Shown: positions 26,870-35,631 of the stretch, one piece after another
Numbering within the stretch: position 1 is the stretch's first letter
Layout: every line of letters begins with the position of its first letter
Assembly (NCBI RefSeq): GCF_000526155.1
Contig: NZ_JAFN01000001.1
Location: 3,950,001-4,014,000, forward strand
DNA: 64,000 bases
Reading direction: 5' to 3'
Source of the DNA: Deferrisoma camini S3R1
GTDB taxonomy: Bacteria > Desulfobacterota > Deferrisomatia > Deferrisomatales > Deferrisomataceae
Translations under genes and position numbers: made by a program
Notes under the pieces: generated by a model
The model's input: only the letters and a program-made list of their open reading frames with translations
Database searches by the model: none
Told to the model about the DNA's origin: nothing

Positions 26870-28101
26870 GGGCTGGCACGCGTCAGATCGTCGGGCTGGA
26901 CATCGGCACCACCAAGATCTGCGCCGTGGTGGCCGAGACCTCGGCCGAGGGCATCCGGGTCCTCGGGTTCGGCACCCACCCTTCCAAGGGCCTGCGCAAG
27001 GGGGTGGTGGTCAACATCGAGGCCACGGTCCAGTCGATCCGCAAGGCCGTGGAAGAGGCCGAGATCATGGCCGACCGGGAGATCCGTCAGGTGTTCGCCG
27101 GCATCGCCGGCGGGCACATCCAGGGGTTCAACAGCCACGGCGTGATCCCCCTGAGGGATCGGGAGGTGCGGCCGGCCGACGTCCGGCGGGTGCTCGACGC
27201 GGCCCGGGCCGTGGCCATCCCCATGGACCGGGAGGTGATCCACATCCTGCCCCAGGAGTACATCGTGGACGACCAGGACGGCATCCGCGAGCCCCTGGGC
27301 ATGAGCGGCGTGCGGCTGGAGGCCCGGGTCCACATGGTCACCGGCGCCGTGACCAGCGCCCAGAACATCGTGAAGTGCTGCAACCGGGCGGGGCTCCAGG
27401 TGGCAGACATCGTGCTCGAGCCCCTGGCCAGCGCCGAGGCGGTGCTCACCGAGGACGAGCGGGAGATCGGAGTGGCCCTGGTGGACATGGGCGGCGGCAC
27501 CACCGACATCCTGGTGGTCAGCCAGGGCGCCGTGCGCCACTCCTCGGTGCTGGCACTGGGCGGGGCCCACGTGACGAACGACATCGCCGTGGGGCTGCGC
27601 ACCCCGGTGGCCGACGCCGAGAAGATCAAGCGACGCCACGGCTGCGCCCTGGCGTCGCTGGTGGGCAAGGACGAGACCCTGGAGGTGCCGAGCGTGGGCG
27701 GCCGCCGGCCCCGGGTGATGAACCGGAAGATTCTGGCCGAGATCGTGGAGCCCCGCATGGAGGAGCTGCTGACCCTGGTGCAGCAGGACCTGGAGAAGGC
27801 CGGCATGGAAGACCGGCTGGCCTCGGGCCTGGTGCTCACCGGCGGGGGCAGCCTGCTCGAAGGGGTCGTGGAGATGGCCGAGCAGGTGTTCGGAGGGGTG
27901 CCGGTGCGGCGGGGCTACCCCCAGGGGCCCGAGAGCCTGCCCGACGGCCTGCGGGACCCGGCGTTCGCCACCAGCGTGGGGCTCGTCCTGTACGCGGCCC
28001 GGGCGGGCACCGAGGGGTTGGGTCCCCTGGACTCCGACGACCAGAACCTGTTCGCCAAGATCGCCAGCCGGATGAAGTCGTGGTTTCGCAACTTTTTCTG
28101 A
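26866..28101 (+). CDS. ftsA: Cell division protein FtsA
   Basis: The 411-residue actin-like ATPase begins with the phosphate-1 motif GLDIGTTKICAVVAE and has VDMGGGTTDILV as phosphate-2 motif and LTGGGSLLEGV near the end. The C-terminus MKSWFRNFF is a short amphipathic helix that would tether FtsZ filaments to the membrane. The GTG start overlaps the ftsQ stop. Confidence 0.95.
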   Translation: MRAGTRQIVGLDIGTTKICAVVAETSAEGIRVLGFGTHPSKGLRKGVVVNIEATVQSIRKAVEEAEIMADREIRQVFAGIAGGHIQGFNSHGVIPLRDREVRPADVRRVLDAARAVAIPMDREVIHILPQEYIVDDQDGIREPLGMSGVRLEARVHMVTGAVTSAQNIVKCCNRAGLQVADIVLEPLASAEAVLTEDEREIGVALVDMGGGTTDILVVSQGAVRHSSVLALGGAHVTNDIAVGLRTPVADAEKIKRRHGCALASLVGKDETLEVPSVGGRRPRVMNRKILAEIVEPRMEELLTLVQQDLEKAGMEDRLASGLVLTGGGSLLEGVVEMAEQVFGGVPVRRGYPQGPESLPDGLRDPAFATSVGLVLYAARAGTEGLGPLDSDDQNLFAKIASRMKSWFRNFF

Positions 28102-28142
28102 ACATCGTTCCCAGGTAGCGTCCCCCAGCCAGGAGGTGACCC

Positions 28143-29309
28143 ATGGCCAAGTTCGAGCTCGAAGAGACCCCTGCGTTCCAGGCCCGCATCAAGGTGGTGG
28201 GGGTGGGAGGCGGCGGCGGCAACGCCGTGAACACCATGATCGCCGCGGGGATCCAAGGCGTGGACTTCATCGCGGCCAACACCGACGCCCAGGCCCTGGC
28301 CGCGAGCCTCGCGCCCATGAAGGTGCAGCTGGGCAGCGGTCTGACCCGGGGGCTGGGGGCCGGCGCCAACCCCGAGGTGGGCCGCCAGGCCGCCCTGGAG
28401 GACACCGCCACCATCGCCGACGCCCTGGACGGTGCGGACATGGTGTTCATCACGGCCGGCATGGGCGGGGGCACGGGCACGGGCGCGAGCCCGGTGATCG
28501 CCCGGGTGGCCAAGGAGTGCGGCGCGCTCACCGTGGGCGTGGTCACCAAGCCCTTCGGCTTCGAGGGCAAGCGCCGGATGCGACAGGCCCTCGAAGGCGT
28601 GGACGAGCTGCGCCAGGAGGTGGACACCCTGGTCACCATCCCCAACGACCGGCTCCTGTCCATCGCCGGCAAGCAGGCCTCGTTCCTCGACGCGTTCCGC
28701 ATGGCCGACGACGTGCTGCGCCAGGCGGTGCAGGGCATCAGCGACCTGATCACCCAGGCCGGCATCATCAACGTGGACTTTGCCGACGTGCGCACGGTCA
28801 TGAGCGAGAAGGGCATGGCGCTCATGGGCAGCGGGGTGCGCAGCGGCGAGAACCGGGCGGTCATGGCGGCCCAGGACGCGATCTCGAGCCCCCTGCTGGA
28901 CAACGTGAGCATCGAGGGGGCCCGGGGTGTGCTGATCAACATCACCGGCCCCTCGGACCTGGGTCTGGCCGAGGTGGTGGAGGCGGCCACCCTGATCCAG
29001 GAGGCGGCCCACGAGGACGCCAACATCATCTACGGCCAGGTGATCGACGACTCCATGGGCGACCGGGTCCAGGTGACCGTGATCGCCACCGGGTTCGGGG
29101 AGGCCAAGGCCGAGCAGGAGCCGATCCACATCGAGACCGTCCGCGCCGTGAAGGCCGAGAAGGCCCAACCCGTGGACTACGACAAGCCCGCCTTTCAGCG
29201 CCGCAAGGAGCCGGCCGCGGCCGTGCGGGTCAGCCGGGTGGTGGGCAGCGACATCGAGATGGAGAGCGAGCTCGACATCCCCACGTTCCTCCGGAGGCAG
29301 GCCGACTAG
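28143..29309 (+). CDS. ftsZ: Cell division protein FtsZ
   Basis: The 388-residue tubulin homologue has the GTP-binding loop [26 protein letters not shown] at the N-terminus, the T7 catalytic region [11 protein letters not shown], and the conserved C-terminal peptide DIPTFLRRQ that binds FtsA. AGGAGGTG lies just before the ATG. Its TAG stop is the right part of a CTAG at which a repeat element has inserted. Confidence 0.97.
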   Translation: MAKFELEETPAFQARIKVVGVGGGGGNAVNTMIAAGIQGVDFIAANTDAQALAASLAPMKVQLGSGLTRGLGAGANPEVGRQAALEDTATIADALDGADMVFITAGMGGGTGTGASPVIARVAKECGALTVGVVTKPFGFEGKRRMRQALEGVDELRQEVDTLVTIPNDRLLSIAGKQASFLDAFRMADDVLRQAVQGISDLITQAGIINVDFADVRTVMSEKGMALMGSGVRSGENRAVMAAQDAISSPLLDNVSIEGARGVLINITGPSDLGLAEVVEAATLIQEAAHEDANIIYGQVIDDSMGDRVQVTVIATGFGEAKAEQEPIHIETVRAVKAEKAQPVDYDKPAFQRRKEPAAAVRVSRVVGSDIEMESELDIPTFLRRQAD

Positions 29310-29421
29310 CGTTCCGTTTCGCAAAAACGTATGCGGATTGCTTCGGTGGGGCTGGGGGCTCCGCCGAAGCGCGACGGCCGAGCAGCCCGGGCCGCCCGGC
29401 GCCAGGGGAGCGGCCGCGGCC
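29306..29421. mobile_element. Truncated copy of the CTAG palindromic element (copy 1)
   Basis: Starting from CTAG at the ftsZ stop, the stretch GTTCCGTTTCGCAAAAACG, GGTGGGGCTGGGGGC and the GC-rich core match one end and about half of the 237-base element at 36290. Similarity is lost after GCGGCCGCGG and no second CTAG end is found, so this copy is truncated. Confidence 0.8.
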
Positions 29422-29544
29422 CCCTCGGTCGCCGCGCAGCGCCTGCTGCGTGCGGACCGCGAAGTGGTACCCGTTGCACGGAACCGTGATGAACCCAACT
29501 CTGATGTCTCGTGCCTGCGCGGCGAATCTCAGTGCCCGGCTTCG

Positions 29545-29609
29545 CGCCCGGCCGGAGGCAGGTCCCTTGCCCCGCCTCCGGAGAGGCGCCCCCCCTTCGT
29601 TGCCGGGTG
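29545..29609. repeat. Intergenic hairpin repeat E
   Basis: CCGGAGGC and GCCTCCGG form an 8-base inverted repeat around AGGTCCCTTGCCCC. Together with copy 1 of the CTAG element this fills the 336-base gap between ftsZ and the radical SAM gene. The piece 29422-29544 shows nothing I recognise. Confidence 0.75.
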
Positions 29610-29645
29610 AATGATGCCCCCCCTGCCGCGCGCGGAGCCCCAGGG

Positions 29646-31220
29646 GTGAGGAACCCCCGCCCCCCCTGCCCGGACGCGCCGGTTCGGTGCGCCTTGGTCT
29701 ACCCGAACCGCCTGGCCGTGGCCGCGGCCAACCTGGGGTTCCAGTGCCTCTACGGGCTGCTGAGCCGAAAGGGGTGGGTCTGCCACCGGGCGGCGGCAGA
29801 CACCCCCCGCACCCGGGAGGCGGACCGTGCGCTCGCCGAGTACGACGTGGTGGCCGCCAGCCTGTCGTTCGAGGGCGACTACCCCGCGTTCCTGGAGCTG
29901 CTCTCCGGCGGCGGGATCCCCTTGCGGGCGGCCCTGCGGGGGGACGCCGCCCCCCTGGTGGTGGTGGGCGGGATCGCCCCCAGCCTGAACCCGGAGCCCC
30001 TGGCCCCGTTCGCGGACATCGTGTTCCTGGGGGAGGCCGAGGCCGGGCTGGAGGGGCTCCTGTCCTTCCTGGAGACCCACCGCCCCCTGCCCCGGCAGGA
30101 CCTCCTGGCCTCGCTGGCCCGTGCCGGGCTGCCCGGGGTGTACGTGCCCTCCCTCCAGGGCCCCGGCTCGGGCGCCGGGGTGCGGCGGGTCTGGGCCCCC
30201 GTGCCCTGGGACCCTGCCCGGACCCGATTCCGGGTGGAGGGGGACCCGTTCGGCGGAGCCTACCTCCTCGAGGTGAGCCGGGGGTGCCCCCACGCCTGCC
30301 GGTTCTGCGCGGCCGGCTACGCCACCCGGCCGTTCCGCCCCCTTCCGGCCGAGCGTCTCCTTCCGTGGATCCGGGCCGGCGCACGCGAGGCCGGGCGCGT
30401 GGGGCTGGTGGGTGCGGCCGTATCCGATCATCCGGCCTTCGAGGACCTGGCCGAGGCCGCCCTGGAGGCGGGCGCGGGCTTCACGGTGAGCTCGTTTCGG
30501 GCCGAGAACCTCACCCCGCGGGCGGCCGAGCTCCTGGCCCGGGGCGGGCTCCAGACGCTGACCGTGGCCCTGGAAGCGGGAACCCCCCGGCTGCGGGCGC
30601 TGCTGGGCAAGCGGATCACCGAGGACCACCTGCTGGAGGCCGCCCGGATCGCCGGGGAGGCCGGCATCCCCAACCTACGGATCTACGCCATGGTGGGGCT
30701 GCCCACCGAGACCGATGAGGACGTGGACGCCCTGGCCCGGCTGGCCGAGAAGGCCCGGTCCGCCCTGGGGCGGGGTCAGGTCACGGTCAGCGTGGCCCCG
30801 TTCGTGCCCAAGCCCCACACCCCCCTCCAGTGGGAGGCCGTGGCCCCCGAGGCCCTCGTGCGGGCCCGGATCCGGCGGCTTCAATCCCTGTGCGGAAGGG
30901 TCCGGGGGGTGCGGGCCGTGGCCGAGGCGCCCAAGTGGTCCCGGCTCCAGGCCCTGTGGAGCCGGGGTGGCCGGGACGTGGCCGAGCTCCTGGAGCAAGG
31001 GGTGCGCTCCGGCGACTGGCGCGCGGTGCTGCGCACGCCCTTGGCCCGGCGCGAGCTCGACGCCCCCCGGGACCCGGGCGGCCCCCTGCCCTGGGACTTC
31101 GTCGAAGGCGTGCCCGACCGGGCCCACCTGGCCCGGGAGCGCGAGGCCGCCCTGGCCGGCAGGCCCCCCGTGCCCTGCCGCCCCGGCACCTGTACCGTGT
31201 GCGGGGTCTGTGGGGGATGA
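29646..31220 (+). CDS. B12-binding-type radical SAM protein
   Basis: The 524-residue protein has an N-terminal cobalamin-binding-like Rossmann part (about 20-190: YPNRLAVAAANLGFQCLYGLL, VVVGGIAPSLNPEPL, FLGEAEAGL), then a radical SAM core with CPHACRFC (CxxxCxxC, near 215) binding the [4Fe-4S] cluster. The C-terminus ends CRPGTCTVCGVCGG, an extra cysteine set that could hold another cluster. Proteins of this architecture occur next to the radical SAM/DUF2344 family, but the reaction is not known. GTG at 29646 is chosen because the conserved part starts soon after; longer frames run into repeat DNA. The TGA stop is the first codon of the next repeat. Confidence 0.8.
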   Translation: MRNPRPPCPDAPVRCALVYPNRLAVAAANLGFQCLYGLLSRKGWVCHRAAADTPRTREADRALAEYDVVAASLSFEGDYPAFLELLSGGGIPLRAALRGDAAPLVVVGGIAPSLNPEPLAPFADIVFLGEAEAGLEGLLSFLETHRPLPRQDLLASLARAGLPGVYVPSLQGPGSGAGVRRVWAPVPWDPARTRFRVEGDPFGGAYLLEVSRGCPHACRFCAAGYATRPFRPLPAERLLPWIRAGAREAGRVGLVGAAVSDHPAFEDLAEAALEAGAGFTVSSFRAENLTPRAAELLARGGLQTLTVALEAGTPRLRALLGKRITEDHLLEAARIAGEAGIPNLRIYAMVGLPTETDEDVDALARLAEKARSALGRGQVTVSVAPFVPKPHTPLQWEAVAPEALVRARIRRLQSLCGRVRGVRAVAEAPKWSRLQALWSRGGRDVAELLEQGVRSGDWRAVLRTPLARRELDAPRDPGGPLPWDFVEGVPDRAHLAREREAALAGRPPVPCRPGTCTVCGVCGG

Positions 31221-31275
31221 TACCAAGTTGCCATCCATCGGATACGTATCCGGGACGGGGCAAGGGACCTGCCTT
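31218..31275. repeat. Intergenic hairpin repeat E, inverted copy
   Basis: TGATACCAAGTTGCCATCC at the start matches the complement of the repeat end at 6242-6260, and GGGGCAAGGGACCTGC matches the core. The TGA is the stop of the radical SAM gene. Confidence 0.8.
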
Positions 31276-31276
31276 T

Positions 31277-31361
31277 CAGGGGTCAGGGCTCGGTGGACAG
31301 GAGACAGGGAAAACCGCTCCTGCGATTCTTCTGTCCACTGTCCTCTGAATTCTGGGCCCTG
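31277..31361. repeat. Facing CAG and CTG heptad arrays
   Basis: CAG (once CGG) recurs at 31277, 31284, 31291, 31298 and 31305. CTG recurs at 31331, 31338, 31345, 31352 and 31359. Both are exactly period 7 and complementary, so they could fold as a hairpin. The same arrangement is found at 53155-53257. Confidence 0.85.
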
Positions 31362-31368
31362 ACACGGC

Positions 31369-31446
31369 CGCGCCCGGCTCTCCGGCAGGCCCCTTGCCCC
31401 TCTGGGCAGGGGGGCAACAGGTTTGGATGCAACCTGGTACGATCAG
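31369..31446. repeat. Intergenic hairpin repeat E, direct copy
   Basis: GGCTCTCCGGCAGGCCCCTT leads into TTGCCCC and GGGGCAA arms around CTGGGCAG, then GTTTGGATGCAACCTGGTA. With the inverted copy at 31218 and the heptad arms it forms one large palindromic unit that fills the gap 31221-31451. Confidence 0.8.
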
Positions 31447-31481
31447 AAGAGATGTCTCGCCGGGGGCCGAAAGGGGATGAG

Positions 31482-32087
31482 GTGACCACGGCAAAGACCG
31501 CGATCGCGCTCGTGGGGAGCTACCGGAGGGGCGGAGCCGTGGACTCTGCCGTGGCCCTGGTGGTGTCCGGCCTAAAGACGCACGGCGTGGCCTGCCGGAC
31601 CGTGTACCTTCGGGACTGCCACATCGAGTTCTGCACGAACTGCCGGAGCTGCCTCCAGCCCCCTGGGCCCGAGAGGGGGCGGTGCGTCGTTCAGGACGAC
31701 ATGGGCCCCCTTCTCGACCGGATCGGCTCGGCAGACCTCCTGGTCCTCGGCGCCCCCACCAACGCCGGCGGGGTCAACGCCCTGACCCAGCGGTTCATCG
31801 AGCGCTGCGTTTGCCTGGCCCGCTGGCCCTGGGGGACCCACGCTCCGGTTCTGAGGGACAAGACGAGGAGCAAGAGGTCGGTGCTGGTCGCATCCAGCGG
31901 CGCGCCGGCGCTGATCGGCAGGTATCTCAACGGAACGCTCCGATCGTTGAAAACGGTGTCGCGCTACCTGGGGGCGAAACCCGTGGGCGCCCTGTGGGTC
32001 GGCGGGGTCACCGAACGGGAGGTGGAGCTTTCCCCCAAGATCGGCCGCAGGGCCCGGGCGCTGGCCGACAGGATGGCCACCGGCTGA
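31482..32087 (+). CDS. Flavodoxin-like NAD(P)H-dependent FMN reductase
   Basis: The product of about 201 residues has a flavodoxin-like fold: first strand and FMN phosphate loop AIALVGSYRRGGAVDSAV, the second-strand segment DCHIEFCTNCRSC typical of iron-sulfur flavoprotein-like reductases, and SADLLVLGAPTNAGGVNALTQRFIER. Cysteines CxxCxxC in that segment could bind a [4Fe-4S] cluster, as in Isf-type proteins, though the spacing is tight. GTG at 31482 with AAGGGG upstream fits the family start; ATG at 31452 is an alternative. It stands alone between repeats and kup. Confidence 0.75.
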   Translation: MTTAKTAIALVGSYRRGGAVDSAVALVVSGLKTHGVACRTVYLRDCHIEFCTNCRSCLQPPGPERGRCVVQDDMGPLLDRIGSADLLVLGAPTNAGGVNALTQRFIERCVCLARWPWGTHAPVLRDKTRSKRSVLVASSGAPALIGRYLNGTLRSLKTVSRYLGAKPVGALWVGGVTEREVELSPKIGRRARALADRMATG

Positions 32088-32240
32088 TCCCGGGTTGTGT
32101 CCAAAGTGAGCGCTCTCGGGGCGGCCGGTTCTGCGCTGGGGAGCCGGCCTCGCCGAAGCCGTCACGGCTCGCCGAGCAGCTTGATGCCGAGTCGCTTTCG
32201 AACCGGGAGCCCTCGGGGCCGGGGCAAGGAGGGAGGAGAG

Positions 32241-34121
32241 ATGGACGAGCCGCGTCCTTCGGGCCGCCGCCTGGCGGTGCTCACGCTCGCCGCGCTGGGG
32301 GTCGTGTACGGCGACATCGGCACGAGCCCCCTGTACGCGTTCCGGGAGTGCTTCTACGGCGAGTACTCCCTCGCCCCGACCCCGGGCCACGTGCTCGGGG
32401 TCCTCTCTCTCATGTTCTGGTCCCTGGTCGTGGTCGTCAGCGTGAAGTACCTGGCCCTCGTGCTGCGGGCCGACAACCGGGGGCAGGGGGGCATCATCGC
32501 CCTGCTCGCCCTGATCACCCCTCCCCGCGGGGATCACCGGTGGGGCCGCCGGGTCCTGGTGACCATGGCCCTGTTCGGGGCGTCGCTCCTGTACGGGGAC
32601 GGCATGATCACCCCCGCCATCTCGGTGATGAGCGCGGTGGAGGGGCTGAAGGTCGCGACCCCCGCCCTGGGCCCCTTCGTGATCCCCCTGACCGTGGCCA
32701 TCCTGGTGGGGCTGTTCTGGTTCCAGCACCGGGGCACGGGCCAGGTGGGCATGGTGTTCGGCCCCGTCACCCTGGTGTGGTTCGGGGTGCTGGCGGCCCT
32801 CGGCCTCGGGAGCATCGCGTCGTATCCGGGCGTGCTCCGGGCGTTGAACCCGATGTACGGGGCGGTGTTCCTGGCCGAGACCGGCCTGCGGGGGTTCCTG
32901 GTGCTCGGGGCGGTGTTCCTGGTGGTGACCGGGGCGGAGGCCCTGTACGCCGATCTCGGCCACTTCGGCCGGCGTCCGATCCGGCTGGCCTGGTACACGG
33001 TGGTCTTTCCGGCGCTGGTGCTCAACTACTTCGGTCAGGGAGCGGCGGTGCTTCGCAACCCCGAGGCCGCCCATCACCCCTTCTACACCCTGGTGCCGGC
33101 CTGGGGGGTGGTGCCCCTGGTGGTCCTGGCCACGGCCGCGACGATCATCGCTTCCCAGGCGGTGATCTCCGGGGCGTTCTCGTTGACCCGGCAGGCCATT
33201 CAGCTCGGGTACTGCCCCCGGCTGGAGATCCGCCACACCTCCCCCGAGGCGGCCGGCCAGGTGTACATCCCGCCCGTGAACCGGCTGCTCGCCGTGTGCA
33301 CCATCGCCCTGGTGCTGGGGTTCGGCTCGTCGAGCCGCCTGGCTGCGGCGTACGGCGTGGCCGTCACCACCACCATGTTCATCACGACCTGCCTGTTCTA
33401 CGTGGTGGCCCGCGAGCGGTGGGGCTGGGGCCGCCTGGCCGCCGGCGTTCCCGCGGCCGCCTTCCTCGCGGTGGACGCCTCGTTCTTCGCGGCCAACGTG
33501 GGCAAGGTGGCCCACGGGGCCTGGTTCCCCCTGGCCATCGGGCTGGCGGCGTACCTGACCCTGTCCACCTGGAAGCAGGGGCGGGAGGTCCTGGCCCGTC
33601 GGTTCCTCCAGACCTCGAGGCCGTTGGAGTCGTTCATCGCGTCGGACCAGGCGCAAGAGAGCATCCGGGTGCCGGGCCGGGCCGTGTTCATGACCGGGAA
33701 CCCGGGCTACACCCCGGCGGCCCTCGTCCACAACCTCCGCCACAACAAGGTGCTCCACGAGGAGGTGGTGGTGCTCACGGTGATCACCGAGGACACCCCC
33801 CGGGTGCCGCCGAAGGACCGGCTGGAGGTGGAGCGGCTGGGGGACGGGTTCTACCGGATCATGGCCCGGTACGGGTTCATGGAGGACCCCCACGTGCCTC
33901 ACGTGCTGCGGTTGGCCAAAGATCACGGCCTCGAGTTCGCGCTCAAGGAGACGAGCTTCTTCCTGGGGCGGGAGGTGATCCTGGCGTCCCACCGCTCGGG
34001 CATGCCGGTGTGGCGGGAGAGGCTCTTTCAGTTCCTGGCCCGCAACGCCCAGCCGGCCCGGGGCTTCTTCCACGTGCCCCCGGACCTCGTGGTGGAGCTC
34101 GGAGCCCAGGTGCAGCTGTGA
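32241..34121 (+). CDS. kup: Kup-type potassium transporter
   Basis: The 626-residue protein begins with the Kup landmark GVVYGDIGTSPLYAFRECF, contains GQGGIIALLALI, YGDGMITPAISVMSAVEGL and a twelve-helix membrane core (about 15-430), then a cytoplasmic C-terminal domain (GRAVFMTGNPGYTPAALVHNLRHNKVLHE). It imports potassium with protons. The ATG has GGGAGGAGAG upstream. I looked for a potassium or c-di-AMP riboswitch in 32088-32240 and saw only a short CCGG-type hairpin. Confidence 0.93.
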   Translation: MDEPRPSGRRLAVLTLAALGVVYGDIGTSPLYAFRECFYGEYSLAPTPGHVLGVLSLMFWSLVVVVSVKYLALVLRADNRGQGGIIALLALITPPRGDHRWGRRVLVTMALFGASLLYGDGMITPAISVMSAVEGLKVATPALGPFVIPLTVAILVGLFWFQHRGTGQVGMVFGPVTLVWFGVLAALGLGSIASYPGVLRALNPMYGAVFLAETGLRGFLVLGAVFLVVTGAEALYADLGHFGRRPIRLAWYTVVFPALVLNYFGQGAAVLRNPEAAHHPFYTLVPAWGVVPLVVLATAATIIASQAVISGAFSLTRQAIQLGYCPRLEIRHTSPEAAGQVYIPPVNRLLAVCTIALVLGFGSSSRLAAAYGVAVTTTMFITTCLFYVVARERWGWGRLAAGVPAAAFLAVDASFFAANVGKVAHGAWFPLAIGLAAYLTLSTWKQGREVLARRFLQTSRPLESFIASDQAQESIRVPGRAVFMTGNPGYTPAALVHNLRHNKVLHEEVVVLTVITEDTPRVPPKDRLEVERLGDGFYRIMARYGFMEDPHVPHVLRLAKDHGLEFALKETSFFLGREVILASHRSGMPVWRERLFQFLARNAQPARGFFHVPPDLVVELGAQVQL

Positions 34122-34139
34122 GGGGCCACCCGTGCCTGA

Positions 34140-34154
34140 CCTCCGGAACGGAGG
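34140..34154. terminator. Short hairpin between convergent kup and crotonase genes
   Basis: CCTCCG and CGGAGG are separated by three bases. There is no T-tract, so it is at most a weak or Rho-dependent end signal for the two convergent genes. Confidence 0.3.
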
Positions 34155-34229
34155 GCTGCCGCGCGTTCCCAGGAGGGGCTTTCCCCCAGGATCTTGGCGG
34201 GAGAATCCGGCGGCGGGTCGCGTTGGGCC

Positions 34230-35006
34230 TCAGCGCTTTCGGTCGTAGAACTCCTGGAGCCTCTTGTGAACCTCTGAGAAGTCGCCCACGCTGGAGTACG
34301 CGTTCAGGGTCTCCAGGCGCAGCGCATCGTCCAGGGAGCGGCCCACCACGTCCAGGATGGTCTCCTTGGCGGAGCGGATGGCCTGTTGGCTGTTCTCCAG
34401 CAGCTGGTCGGCGAGCTCCTCGGCGGCATCCATCAGCCGATCGTCCGGCACGACCCGGTTGACCAGCCCCAGCCGGTACGCCTCCTCGGCGCTCACCTCC
34501 CGACCGGTCAGGGCGAGGTCCAACGCCACCGCCAGGCCGGCGATCGCCACCAGCCGGACGATTCCCCCGTCGCCCTGGTGCAGGCCCCGGCGCACCTCGA
34601 ACGAGGCGAACCGGGCGGACTCGGCCGCGATCCGGAAGTCGCACGCCAGGGCGATTTCGAAGCCGCCGCCCACGGCGTACCCGTTCACGGCCGCGATGAT
34701 GGGTTTGTAGATCCGGTGCTGGCCCCGCGTGATTCCACCCCCGAACCCCCGCCCCACGTTCCGGCGCAGGTCCATCATGTTGGCGTGGGCCCACTTGGGG
34801 AGCCAGGTCTTCAGGTCCGCCCCGGCGCAAAACGCCTTGCCCGCGCCGGTCACGATGGCCACGTCCACGGCGTCGTCGGAGCCGAAGTCGGCCCACGCTT
34901 CCCAGAGGGCCTCGTCCAGTTCGTCGTCCACCGCGTTGAGGACCTCCGGGCGGTTCAGGGTGATGTAGGCGATCCTGCCGCGCTTCTCGTAGAGGACCTT
35001 GCTCAT
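34230..35006 (-). CDS. Enoyl-CoA hydratase/isomerase family protein (crotonase)
   Basis: The 258-residue crotonase has LNRPEVLNAVDDEL, AGKAFCAGADLK (oxyanion loop), GGGFEIALACDFRIA and SFEVRRGLHQGDGG; both usual catalytic glutamates (in GGGFE and FEV) are present. It would act on a CoA thioester. Its place just downstream of a benzoyl-CoA reductase operon on the same strand makes a dienoyl-CoA hydratase (BamR-like) or beta-oxidation role plausible, but sequence alone does not decide. The ATG at 35006 has CAGGAG upstream; longer frames are not family-like. Confidence 0.8.
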   Translation of the reverse strand: MSKVLYEKRGRIAYITLNRPEVLNAVDDELDEALWEAWADFGSDDAVDVAIVTGAGKAFCAGADLKTWLPKWAHANMMDLRRNVGRGFGGGITRGQHRIYKPIIAAVNGYAVGGGFEIALACDFRIAAESARFASFEVRRGLHQGDGGIVRLVAIAGLAVALDLALTGREVSAEEAYRLGLVNRVVPDDRLMDAAEELADQLLENSQQAIRSAKETILDVVGRSLDDALRLETLNAYSSVGDFSEVHKRLQEFYDRKR

Positions 35007-35058
35007 GGCGGGCTCCTGGTGGGGGACCTTGCTTGGCGGAACACCACGCTCCAGGCGC

Positions 35059-35439
35059 TCATAGCGGGTACAGCGAAACGCCCAAGCGGCGAGCCACGTC
35101 CTCTTGTCGGTGATCGTACGTGGCCAGCCGGACGTCCTGTCCGCGGCTCCGAAGGAACTCGACGGAGGCAAGGTGCAAGGCGTCCAGGGTGCGGATCGGG
35201 AAGGGTTCCAGCGCCCGGGCTAGCACGACCGGTGCGAGTTCGAGCGTGGCGATCCGGGCTAGGAGCGCAGCCACGTTCTCCCGGTGAGTGTCGGTCAACC
35301 CGCGGGCGTGGATGCGGTTCCAGATTTCGTACTCCGAGAGGCGGCTCGAGATGAGGGGCTCGGACCAGAGTCGGCGGGGTGGGTAGCGGTTCTCGGCGAG
35401 GAGGTGTGCCAGGGCCACCGAGGTGTCAAGATAGATCAC
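35059..35439 (-). CDS. PIN-domain toxin (VapC-like)
   Basis: The 126-residue protein has the acidic PIN ribonuclease residues: Asp5 in YLDTSVALAHL, a glutamate in LSEYEIWNR, an aspartate in TLDALHLAS and another in TYDHRQ. VapC toxins cleave tRNA or rRNA. Its start overlaps the stop of the antitoxin gene by 4 bases, the standard arrangement of a toxin-antitoxin pair. Confidence 0.85.
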   Translation of the reverse strand: MIYLDTSVALAHLLAENRYPPRRLWSEPLISSRLSEYEIWNRIHARGLTDTHRENVAALLARIATLELAPVVLARALEPFPIRTLDALHLASVEFLRSRGQDVRLATYDHRQEDVARRLGVSLYPL

Positions 35440-35624
35440 GGGTCGTTCCGGTCTTGGGCCAGCTCTTCCATGATCTCTGACAGAGGGGCGACGGGCCTAC
35501 GCGGGGGACCGAGCTCGGCCACCACACGGTCCTCTTCGGTGACGAGCACGATCTCACCGCCGCCCGCGATCCGGATGTATTCGCCCAGCCGGTCTTTGAG
35601 TCGTTCGATCGGTACGGTTTGCAT
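35436..35624 (-). CDS. Antitoxin of the PIN-domain pair (Phd/YefM-like)
   Basis: The 62-residue protein MQTVPIERLKDRLGEYIRI and onward resembles Phd/YefM antitoxins, with an N-terminal DNA-binding part and a short toxin-binding tail. ATG at 35624 is chosen over an upstream ATG because the family starts with this Ile-Lys-Arg-Leu pattern. No Shine-Dalgarno sequence precedes it; the predicted promoter would start transcription at or next to the ATG. Confidence 0.8.
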   Translation of the reverse strand: MQTVPIERLKDRLGEYIRIAGGGEIVLVTEEDRVVAELGPPRRPVAPLSEIMEELAQDRNDP

Positions 35625-35631
35625 GGAGACG

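Noticed and set aside
29422-29544. tRNA or small RNA between ftsZ and the radical SAM gene
   Set aside because: No cloverleaf, anticodon arm or terminator was found; the piece looks like diverged repeat sequence.
32088-32240. Potassium or c-di-AMP riboswitch upstream of kup
   Set aside because: None of the conserved blocks I know for these riboswitches is recognisable; only a short GC hairpin is present.
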